Positions 7,125 to 13,690 of a stretch of DNA of 13,690 nucleotides are shown piece after piece. The position numbers and the translations under genes are program-made. The DNA comes from Pseudomonadota bacterium (GTDB taxonomy: Bacteria; Desulfobacterota; Desulfobacteria; Desulfobacterales; Desulfobacteraceae), in assembly GCA_018816605.1 (NCBI GenBank), contig JAHIVS010000523.1, positions 1 to 13,690 of the forward strand. Direction: 5' to 3'. Within the stretch, counting starts at the first letter, position 1. The number at the start of each line of letters is the position of its first letter. Under the pieces are notes generated by a model. That model was given only the letters and a program-made list of their open reading frames with translations, did no database searches and was not told the origin of the DNA.

Positions 7125-9383
7125 ATGGGTCTTGAATTCTACTATATCATTATCGGGATACTTATCTTATTTGCCGTCTTTGATCTTGTTGTCGGAGTTA
7201 CCAACGATGCGGTGAACTTTCTAAATTCTTCCATCGGTTCCAAGGCTGCGCCCTTTATCACCATAATGATTATCGCAAGCCTTGGCATCCTGGCAGGGGT
7301 AACCTTTTCCGGCGGCATGATGGAAGTGGCCAGAAAAGGCATTTTCCATCCTGAATTTTTCACCATGCCCGAGTTGCTGACCGTTTTTTTGGCGGTCATG
7401 ATTACCGATATCCTGCTTTTGGATCTGTTCAATACCCATGGTCTGCCGACCTCCACCACTGTCTCCATCGTATTTGAACTATTGGGGGCATCGGTGGCCC
7501 TTGCCGTGATCAAGATCCTGGCAGCTTCCGACCAGGGCATGGCCTTGTGGGACTATATCAATACAGCCAAAGCCCTGGCCATTATGGGCGGAATTCTTTT
7601 GTCCATTGTGGTGGCTTTTTTCTCCGGTGCGTTGATGCAGTTCATCTCCAGACTGATATTTACCTTTAACTACAAAGAGCGGCTTAATAAATATGGGGCT
7701 GCCTGGGGCGGGGTTGCCATGACGGCAATTACCTTCTTTATCCTGGTCAAAGGGGCCAAGGGAGCCACCTTCATGGATGCCCAGACCATCAACTGGATCA
7801 ACACAAATTCCCTGCTCCTCATGGCCGGCATATTCGGGATATCTGCCCTCCTGTTTCAAATCATGCTCTCTGTGTTCAAAATCAATATTCTCAAGCCCAT
7901 TGTTTTGGTGGGGACCTTTGCCCTTGCCATGGCCTTTGCCGCCAACGACCTGGTTAATTTCATCGGCGTCCCCCTGGCCGGAGTGACCGCTTTTCAAAAT
8001 GCCATGGCGTCTGGGAATCCGTTGAATGTCACCATGGGTGCCCTGGGCAAAGAAGTCCATTCCCAGACCTTTGTCATGCTCATTGCCGGTGCTGTCATGG
8101 TCATCACCCTGTGGCTGTCCAAAAAATCCAAAACAGTCACGGAAACGGAAATCAGCCTGGGACAGCAGGATGAAGGAATGGAACGCTTTGAATCCGTATG
8201 GCTCTCCCGCCGAATTGTCAATCTGTTTGACGGACTGTTTATGACCCTGAAAAACATGGTACCCAAGCCTTTGCGGGCCGCTATTTCCGCCCGGGTTACC
8301 CCTGCTTCGGAAACAACCCATGTCCACCACCGGGAAAAAGCCTCTTTTGATCTGATCCGGGCCTCTGTCAATCTCATGGTGGCCAGTGCCGTGGTCTCCT
8401 TTGCCACCTCCCTCAAACTTCCGCTGTCCACCACCTATGTCACCTTTATGGTGGCCATGGGATCTTCATTTTCCGATCAGGCCTGGGGCCGGGAAAGCGC
8501 TGTTTACCGGATAACAGGGGTACTGACCGTTATCGGCGGATGGTTCATGACCGCATTTATCGCCTTTGTGGTTGCCTTTGTCTTTGCCGGCATCCTCTAT
8601 TATTTTTCCGGATTCGGCATTGCCGGACTTATGATTCTTTCCGGATTCGTAATTTGGAAAAACAAGAAAAAGCATGATGACAAGGAAAAGGACAAGGAAG
8701 AAATCAATATCTTCCATCTGGAAAAAGTGGAAGATTTTGAGGAATCCGTTACAGACACCTTTGACCATTTGGCCTTTCTCCTCAAGGGCATCAGGGAATC
8801 CTTTGATGTCACCTTTGATGCGCTTTTTGATGAGAACCTGTACAAGTTGCGCCAGGAAAGAACACGGGTCAAGCATTTCCAAAATGGCACCAACATCATC
8901 ATGGCCAATATTTTTAAAGTATTGCGGCTGCTGCAAAAAGAGGACAACCAGGTTTCCTATAATTATTATCAAATCATCCGCAGGCTTCAAAAACTTTCCG
9001 ACGGACACAGGGACACGGTGATCCGGTGCACCATGCATGTGGCCAACCGGCACAAGGGTCTTTTGGAATCCCAGATAAAAGAACTGCGGGAGATCAAAAA
9101 AGTAATCTTGTATATTTTTCTGAGGGTGGAAACCGCCTTGAGCAAAAAAGAGATTGTGGACTGCCATGATATTGGGGAGCAATTTCACTATTTAAGAGAA
9201 TTGGTGGACGATTTCAATGGAAACCAGATTGAAAGAATCCGGGATGATTCATCCAAAACCCGGCTGAGTATTCTGTTCTATGCCATTAGTGGTAATTGTG
9301 TGATGATGGCCAAACAGAACATAAAGCTGCTGGAAATCTTCAACACGGCATTTCGCCTGGACAATCCCAAAACAAGCTGCTGA
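7125..9383 (+). CDS. PiT/PHO4-family inorganic phosphate transporter with C-terminal PhoU-like helical domain
   Basis: The 752-residue membrane protein is a cation-coupled phosphate symporter by family. The two inverted PiT repeats carry the degenerate signatures GVTNDAVNFLNSSIGSKA (24-41) and AANDLVNFIG (272-281). They also carry the paired turn motifs GLPTSTTVS (106-114) and KLPLSTTYVTF (431-441). About 10-12 hydrophobic segments span residues 3-508, with a charged cytoplasmic loop at about 333-405. After a Lys/Asp/Glu-rich linker (512-527) comes a 220-residue soluble helical region (about 528-745) resembling PhoU/DUF47 proteins, which normally partner PiT transporters as separate polypeptides. 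Long PiT proteins with such tails are known in other phyla. ATG 7125 follows AAGAGAG; a TTG at 7092 lies in the terminator T tract and is rejected. Expression is probably controlled by the spacer upstream. It converges on the potassium channel gene, 44 bases apart, with no clear terminator between. Confidence 0.9.
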   Translation: MGLEFYYIIIGILILFAVFDLVVGVTNDAVNFLNSSIGSKAAPFITIMIIASLGILAGVTFSGGMMEVARKGIFHPEFFTMPELLTVFLAVMITDILLLDLFNTHGLPTSTTVSIVFELLGASVALAVIKILAASDQGMALWDYINTAKALAIMGGILLSIVVAFFSGALMQFISRLIFTFNYKERLNKYGAAWGGVAMTAITFFILVKGAKGATFMDAQTINWINTNSLLLMAGIFGISALLFQIMLSVFKINILKPIVLVGTFALAMAFAANDLVNFIGVPLAGVTAFQNAMASGNPLNVTMGALGKEVHSQTFVMLIAGAVMVITLWLSKKSKTVTETEISLGQQDEGMERFESVWLSRRIVNLFDGLFMTLKNMVPKPLRAAISARVTPASETTHVHHREKASFDLIRASVNLMVASAVVSFATSLKLPLSTTYVTFMVAMGSSFSDQAWGRESAVYRITGVLTVIGGWFMTAFIAFVVAFVFAGILYYFSGFGIAGLMILSGFVIWKNKKKHDDKEKDKEEINIFHLEKVEDFEESVTDTFDHLAFLLKGIRESFDVTFDALFDENLYKLRQERTRVKHFQNGTNIIMANIFKVLRLLQKEDNQVSYNYYQIIRRLQKLSDGHRDTVIRCTMHVANRHKGLLESQIKELREIKKVILYIFLRVETALSKKEIVDCHDIGEQFHYLRELVDDFNGNQIERIRDDSSKTRLSILFYAISGNCVMMAKQNIKLLEIFNTAFRLDNPKTSC

Positions 9384-9427
9384 CCAAAAAAGATACGGGC
9401 AACTGCCTTTAACAAACAAGACCGCCC

Positions 9428-10465
9428 CTATCCCCTTGGGGTTTGTGCTGTCTTGTTTATCCATTTGTCCGCCTTCTCGACATCTCCCACCTGCCCCATG
9501 ACAATCAGATCCATGCCCGGGGACAGGGCCCTGGCTTCGGGTGGATCAAACTCAAGACCTGCCCCTCTTTCCTTTATTCCCAATAAAAGCAGGGCAAAAC
9601 GGGATTTCAATCCCAGCTCTGCCAATGATTTTCCGACAAACACGGAGTGGTCCGGAATGGTCAGCTGATTAATCCGCAACTCCCCCTGCCGGCTTCTCAG
9701 CATGGAGTCCAAAAAATCAACCACCGTGGGGCGGATCATCTCCGAAGCCAGACGCAGGGCGCCGATTACGTCCGGTGATACCACCCCGTTGGCACCTGCT
9801 TTATAGAGCTTGGGTTCCACCTTCCGGTCGGTCATCCGTGAAATAATCCGGATTTTTTCATTCATCATTCGTGCGGTCATGGTCACATACAGATTGTCTT
9901 TATCCAGGGGAAAGGTAATGATTATACCCGCCGCCCTTCTGATACCGGCAGCCTCAAGATTGTTATCATCCGTGCCATCTCCCTGAACATACAAGAGTCC
10001 CTCAATTTCAGACTTGCACTGTTTAATGCTTTCTGGCACCTCTTCGATGAGCACCACCTGTTTCAGATTTTTGGACATCTCCAAAAGAACCGGCAACCCG
10101 GTTCTTCCGCCACCACAGACAATAAAATGATCCTGTAATTGTTGTATTTTCTTGAGCATTCTCTTTTTCCTTAAAATGCCGGAAAGTTCACCCTCGATAA
10201 TGGTTGCCGTCAGCATACTGATGCCGTACAGGATAATCCCCATCCCGAAAGTTATCAGGCACATGGTAAAAACTTCAGCCGCCCAATTGCCCGATATGGG
10301 GATGACCTCGCCGTATCCGACAGTGGTCAGGGAAATGACCGTCATATACACGCAATCCATGAGACCTGCCTGGCCCCCGAATAGGAGGTAATAGCCCAGA
10401 CTGCCACCCATAATGACCAGACAGATTGAAAAAACCACCAGGTAGATTCTTTTTTTTAATTCCAT
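9428..10465 (-). CDS. Two-helix RCK potassium channel (TrkA-N domain, MthK/GsuK type)
   Basis: The 345-residue protein has a complete ion pore followed by a regulatory gating ring. TM1 (about 7-28), a pore loop with the K+ selectivity filter TTVGYGE (47-53), and TM2 (about 64-88) precede the RCK domain. GGGRTG (118-123) is the dinucleotide-binding loop, and VVLIEE (137-142) ends strand 2 with acidic residues, suggesting an NAD- rather than NADP-type pocket. QGDGTDD (161-167) follows. A TrkA-C domain occupies about 262-335 (VFVGKSLAELGL, DLIVMGQ). It should conduct K+ across the inner membrane with ligand gating (Ca2+, nucleotides or NAD in relatives); the ligand is not readable here. It starts at ATG 10465, with only weak GGGTG upstream, and ends convergent with the transporter gene. 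Confidence 0.93.
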   Translation of the reverse strand: MELKKRIYLVVFSICLVIMGGSLGYYLLFGGQAGLMDCVYMTVISLTTVGYGEVIPISGNWAAEVFTMCLITFGMGIILYGISMLTATIIEGELSGILRKKRMLKKIQQLQDHFIVCGGGRTGLPVLLEMSKNLKQVVLIEEVPESIKQCKSEIEGLLYVQGDGTDDNNLEAAGIRRAAGIIITFPLDKDNLYVTMTARMMNEKIRIISRMTDRKVEPKLYKAGANGVVSPDVIGALRLASEMIRPTVVDFLDSMLRSRQGELRINQLTIPDHSVFVGKSLAELGLKSRFALLLLGIKERGAGLEFDPPEARALSPGMDLIVMGQVGDVEKADKWINKTAQTPRG

Positions 10466-10653
10466 ATTTCACCCGAATTGCTAGAAAAAATACAGTATCA
10501 ATTTCTCTGGAATAAAGTCAATTGGCTATCGATAATAAGGACAGGCCCCTGAAACCTGAATTCTTTCCTTGACTTAGAATTGTGGTCGGTGCACACTGTG
10601 ATACACGCTGACAAAGAGTCCGACTCATAACCCCTATACCAGACGTAACGTCA
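10466..10653. other. Divergent spacer between K+ channel and sensor kinase
   Basis: The 188 bases hold no ORF of note. Besides the channel promoter there is TTGACT (10569-10574) toward the kinase, but the hexamer 17 bases later (CACACT) is a poor -10, so the kinase promoter is unclear. Palindromic words that might bind regulators are TATCGATA (10527-10534), CACA-C-TGTG in the 10592-10600 region, and GACGT-A-ACGTC (10642-10652), directly before the kinase ATG. Confidence 0.4.
10492..10521 (-). promoter_or_regulatory. Candidate sigma70 promoter of the potassium channel gene
   Basis: On the minus strand TTGACT (10521-10516) is followed after 18 bases by TACTGT (10497-10492), preceded by TGA, which gives an extended -10 (TGnTACTGT). 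Initiation would be near 10485, leaving a leader of about 20 bases. The match is moderate and based on hexamers only. Confidence 0.4.
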
Positions 10654-13485
10654 ATGAAAAAAGCCCTGCTTGTACTAATCTTTTTCTTTCATCTGCCACT
10701 GATTGGTCTTTGGGCAGAACCCGCTGAAAAGAGGACCTTTCCCATGGCCCAAAGGGGAATTCTGGATCTGAGGGACTGGAATTTTACCAGGCAAGGAAGT
10801 CTTTCCCTTTCCGGACAATGGGAATTTTATTGGAACCAAAAGATTCAACCTGAAAAAAGGGTCCCAATGACCCCCCTGCCAAAAACAACCTTTATTACCG
10901 TTCCCGGCAGCTGGAATTCCCTTAAAATCGACCAAGAGAAACTGCCGGGCCATGGGTTTGCCACCTATCGCCTCACAATTCTTCTCAATCCGGAAGCGAC
11001 AGGCCTGGGGCTCAAGCTTCTGGATATGGCCACAGCTTGCCAGGTGTATGCAAACGGTCGCCAGGTATTTTCTTCCGGATACCCCGGGACAACCAGGGAA
11101 ACGACGCGCCCCTTTTATGCCCCGGGCGTGGTGGACATTTACACCCCCACCCAGACCCTGGATATTCTGGTGCAGGTATCCAATTTTGATCACTGGCAGG
11201 GCGGCATGTGGGAGCCTATTGTCATCGGGCCGGCAAAACAATTGCAGGATCTTCGGAAAAACCGGCTTTTTCTCGATGCCTTTCTTCTGGGCAGCATTCT
11301 GATCATGGGACTGTATCACTTCTGCCTGTTCTGGTTCAGACCCCAGGACAAATCCACCCTTTATTTTGGTCTGTTCTGTATCACAATTGCCTTTCGGACC
11401 CTTACCCACGGCGAACGGTATATCATGGAACTGATTCCGGACCTCTCCTATGAAACCCTTCTGACATCCGTCTATATATCGGTGTACACTTGTATCCCGT
11501 TGTTTGCTCTTTATACCCGCTCCCTTTTTCCCCATGAAACATCCAAAAAAATCATTTATGGTGCGGCTGCAGCGGGGGGGGTGTTATCTGTTTTTGTACT
11601 GGCAACGCCGGCTCGGATTTTCACACCGACCATGCCTGTTTTCCAAATTTTCACCCTGGTGATTCTGGCCTATGGTGTGGTGAGCGTTGCCAGAGCCCTC
11701 TTGAACAAACGCAGGGAAGCCGGTCTTTTTCTGTTCGGATTTCTTCTTTTGATCATCACCATCATCAACGACATCTTATATACCCGCCAACTAATTTACA
11801 CCGGCCATTTTGTGTCCATGGGGCTGTTTATTTTCATCCTTTTCCAGGCCGTTCTGATTTCCAGACGATTTTCCAGGGCCTATGACACGATCACCCTGCA
11901 GCAGCTTGATTTAAAACAGGAAATTGCCCAAAGGGAACAAATTACAAAAGCACTTGCCGCAAGCGAGACTAGATTTCGGCAAACGGCTGATTTTCTGCCC
12001 ATCCCCCTGTGGGAATGCGACCTGTCCCATAAAATCTGCTATGCCAATAAAGCGGCTTCGGACTGGTTTGGCGTTTCCGATACAGGCTTCTCGCCTTACA
12101 AAAGCCTATTGGACCTGGTTTCAAAAAAAGATGCCCATCGGATTACTGCCATCCTGGATCATTTCAAACACGGCAGGACATCGGGTGCCATTGAACTGGA
12201 ACTGATCAAAAAAGACCGGTCCGGGGTATGGGGACAGCTTACAGCCGGACCCATCTTTACGAACAGGGAACTGACAGGAGGGCGCATCTGTTTTGTGGAT
12301 CTGACCGAAAGGAAAAAGGCGGAAAAAGCGTCTCTTTTTGCGGCTGAACAGGAAAAATATGCGCTCGTGGGACAGATTGCAGGAAAAATGGCCCATGATT
12401 TTAACAACATCCTTGGGGCCATCATGGGAAATGCAGAACTCTCGCTCATGGACTGCAGGGAAAAAGAGACCTGTGACAGCCTTGGCATCATATTGGAACA
12501 GACCAAGAGAGGTCAGATTCTCACCCAGAATCTTGTGGCCTTTGCCAAAGACCAGGAACCCATGGAAGAATTTTTTAACATCAACGAAAAAATTGATCTT
12601 GTGTTAAACCTGCTTAAAAAAGAGATGGCAGGCATTCATCTTACAAAAACCTTTGAACCGGGTCTGCCCGATCTGTTTGCCGACCCCGGCATGATCGAAC
12701 AGGCCCTGATCAATATATTCCAGAATTCACTCCACGCCATGGGCCTTGAACCCAATCCGAAACTGATATTAAAAACCTGCCTGAAATCCGGGAAGCTGAT
12801 CGTTCAAATATCGGATAACGGCTGCGGAATCCCTGAAAAACATCAAAAGGATATCTACACCCCTGCCTTCACCCTGAAGGGAAGCAAAGACGAAGCAGGG
12901 GTTTATAAACCAGATATTAAAGGAACCGGTTACGGCATGTCCAATGTAAAAAAATACATTGAGAAGCATGGAGGAGAAATCTGCTTTAAAAGCAGTCCGG
13001 GCAAAGGGACCACGTTTACCCTCTTTCTTCCGGTCCGCAAAAACAACGGGCCATCCAAAGTAAGCCCTGTCCCCGCCAGGGACAGGGACATGTCCGGGAA
13101 AAAAATCCTGGTGGTCGAAGACGAACAGGCCATCGCAAAGGTATTGGAAAATATTTTAACCCTTCCCCCTTTTTCCGGCCAGGTCACCCTGGCCGGGGAT
13201 GCAAAAACAGCCATGTCTTTATATGATGGGGATGTTTTTGATCTGGTCAGCCTGGATTATATGCTGCCGGGGAATTTAAACGGATTGGATGTCTATTTTT
13301 ACATCCGGAATAAAAATGTTCATATTCCCATTGTCTTTGTCTCGGGTAACCTTGAATTTATGGAGTCCATTGAGGTGTTGAAGGAAAAAGATCCATTTTT
13401 GGATCACCTATCCAAGCCCTGTGAAAATACAAAATATATTGACACGATCTGCAAATGGCTGAACAAAAAGGGCCTTTCCCAATAA
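10654..13485 (+). CDS. 7TMR-DISM hybrid sensor histidine kinase (PAS, HisKA, HATPase, C-terminal receiver)
   Basis: The 943-residue membrane kinase starts with a signal peptide (MKKALLVLIFFFHLPLIGLW-A, cleavage likely after Ala21). A periplasmic beta-rich sensor (about 30-195) carries the LSGQWEFYW and VPGSWNS words typical of 7TMR-DISM extracellular domains, which are thought to bind carbohydrate-like ligands. Seven hydrophobic segments fill about 205-403. A short coiled coil (405-440) leads to a PAS domain (436-553). HisKA has the phospho-acceptor His581 in KMAHDFNNILG. The ATPase domain shows the N box (NIFQNS, Asn691), G1 DNGCGIP (721-727) and G2 GTGYGM (757-762). A receiver domain (817-938) has Glu822/Asp823, phospho-acceptor Asp868 (SLDYMLPG), Ser897 and Lys921. 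All catalytic residues are intact. No HPt domain or separate response regulator is encoded in the window, so the onward target is unknown. No clear Shine-Dalgarno precedes ATG 10654; an inverted repeat lies there instead. Confidence 0.93.
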   Translation: MKKALLVLIFFFHLPLIGLWAEPAEKRTFPMAQRGILDLRDWNFTRQGSLSLSGQWEFYWNQKIQPEKRVPMTPLPKTTFITVPGSWNSLKIDQEKLPGHGFATYRLTILLNPEATGLGLKLLDMATACQVYANGRQVFSSGYPGTTRETTRPFYAPGVVDIYTPTQTLDILVQVSNFDHWQGGMWEPIVIGPAKQLQDLRKNRLFLDAFLLGSILIMGLYHFCLFWFRPQDKSTLYFGLFCITIAFRTLTHGERYIMELIPDLSYETLLTSVYISVYTCIPLFALYTRSLFPHETSKKIIYGAAAAGGVLSVFVLATPARIFTPTMPVFQIFTLVILAYGVVSVARALLNKRREAGLFLFGFLLLIITIINDILYTRQLIYTGHFVSMGLFIFILFQAVLISRRFSRAYDTITLQQLDLKQEIAQREQITKALAASETRFRQTADFLPIPLWECDLSHKICYANKAASDWFGVSDTGFSPYKSLLDLVSKKDAHRITAILDHFKHGRTSGAIELELIKKDRSGVWGQLTAGPIFTNRELTGGRICFVDLTERKKAEKASLFAAEQEKYALVGQIAGKMAHDFNNILGAIMGNAELSLMDCREKETCDSLGIILEQTKRGQILTQNLVAFAKDQEPMEEFFNINEKIDLVLNLLKKEMAGIHLTKTFEPGLPDLFADPGMIEQALINIFQNSLHAMGLEPNPKLILKTCLKSGKLIVQISDNGCGIPEKHQKDIYTPAFTLKGSKDEAGVYKPDIKGTGYGMSNVKKYIEKHGGEICFKSSPGKGTTFTLFLPVRKNNGPSKVSPVPARDRDMSGKKILVVEDEQAIAKVLENILTLPPFSGQVTLAGDAKTAMSLYDGDVFDLVSLDYMLPGNLNGLDVYFYIRNKNVHIPIVFVSGNLEFMESIEVLKEKDPFLDHLSKPCENTKYIDTICKWLNKKGLSQ

Positions 13486-13499
13486 TGGGAAAGGCCCTT
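13465..13499 (-). terminator. Perfect 13-bp hairpin terminator, minus-strand polarity, overlapping the kinase 3' end
   Basis: AAGGGCCTTTCCC (13468-13480) is the exact reverse complement of GGGAAAGGCCCTT (13487-13499), with the six-base loop AATAAT. Read on the minus strand, the hairpin ends in TTTTT (13469-13465), a textbook intrinsic terminator for the convergent gene ending at 13550. On the plus strand no T tract follows, so it would end the kinase transcript only weakly, though the stem may protect its 3' end. The kinase stop TAA (13483-13485) lies in the loop. Confidence 0.85.
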
Positions 13500-13549
13500 G
13501 CCGTCAACTAATCAATCTGTATTTATCGGGTCCGTTGGACACAGACACC

Positions 13550-13690
13550 CTACATTTTGCTACCTTCTGCATGGCTCTGGAGTTTTACTTCAACTTTCTC
13601 TGTCAGAGATGCATAGTATTTTCTCAGGATAACCAGAACTTCCTCACGGCCAAAGTGGTCTACCACTTCCTCGTTGTTGGAAAGGGCATG
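13550..13690 (-). CDS. C-terminal 46 codons of an unidentified protein (5' end outside window)
   Basis: Reading the minus strand from 13690, one frame stays open for 46 codons to TAG (13552-13550). It encodes an acidic, helix-favouring tail with segments [20 protein letters not shown] and [18 protein letters not shown]. The strong minus-strand terminator 50 bases downstream supports a real gene ending here. I do not recognise the family: there is no motif, no hydrophobic segment, and no start codon that would make a good short gene inside the window. The 13500-13549 stretch would be its 3' untranslated region. Confidence 0.6.
   Translation of the reverse strand, partial: HALSNNEEVVDHFGREEVLVILRKYYASLTEKVEVKLQSHAEGSKM

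Noticed and set aside
7479..8330. Long minus-strand open frame (283 codons) within the phosphate transporter gene
   Set aside because: It is the antisense of a well-supported membrane protein, with Gly/His/Gln-rich low-complexity composition typical of such shadows and no family resemblance.
9384..9427. Terminator between the convergent transporter and channel genes
   Set aside because: GGCAACTGCC followed by TTT forms only a four-base stem with a two-base loop, and CCCCTTGGGG (9432-9441) lies in coding sequence without a proper T tract. Neither is convincing.
10675..11535. Long minus-strand open frame (286 codons) inside the sensor kinase gene
   Set aside because: It overlaps the conserved sensor and membrane domains of the kinase, has no recognisable motif or ribosome site, and is best explained as an antisense shadow.
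1..13690. tRNA, rRNA, CRISPR, prophage or toxin-antitoxin elements
   Set aside because: I saw no repeat-spacer pattern, cloverleaf or integrase-like gene; the window is almost fully accounted for by core genes.

Overview
The window looks like chromosomal core and near-core sequence from a Desulfobacterota (deltaproteobacterial) sulfate-reducer-type genome, probably Desulfobacteraceae-like. This is inferred from the gene order, the protein flavour and the moderate base composition; no marker gene fixes the species. There are no mobile elements, tRNAs, rRNAs or CRISPR arrays.

Layout. Positions 1-824 (minus) hold the first 274 codons of rlmN, which runs off the left edge. A short divergent spacer with a good sigma70-type promoter leads into a tightly packed plus-strand translation and RNA-processing operon (921-6878): ffh, rpsP, khpA, rimM, trmD, a Tm1570-type SPOUT RNA methyltransferase, rplS, rnhB, yraN, rsmI. 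Many junctions overlap or are only a few bases apart. Together these genes serve protein targeting (Ffh), the ribosomal proteins bS16 and bL19, 30S maturation (RimM), modification of tRNA and 16S rRNA (TrmD, RsmI, possibly the Tm1570-type enzyme), an RNA chaperone (KhpA) and RNA/DNA-hybrid removal (RNase HII).

A 246-base spacer (6879-7124) follows. It contains a 15-bp long-range inverted repeat (6935-6949 with 6999-7014), a perfect TATAAT box and an intrinsic terminator ending only about 30 bases before the next start codon. The next gene (7125-9383) is a PiT-type phosphate transporter with a C-terminal helical extension that looks PhoU-like. This spacer is the most interesting non-coding part of the window, because the terminator placement implies either leader attenuation or a promoter overlapping the terminator.

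The right third holds ion-transport and signalling genes. A two-helix RCK potassium channel (9428-10465, minus) converges on the transporter. It is divergent from a large 7TMR-DISM hybrid histidine kinase (10654-13485, plus) with a periplasmic sensor, seven membrane helices, PAS, kinase and C-terminal receiver domains. The kinase stop codon lies inside the loop of a 13-bp perfect hairpin that also serves as the terminator of a convergent minus-strand gene, of which only the last 46 codons (13550-13690) are visible.

No clearly new multi-gene system is visible. The best leads are the structured leader of the phosphate transporter and the trmD/Tm1570 overlapping pair.
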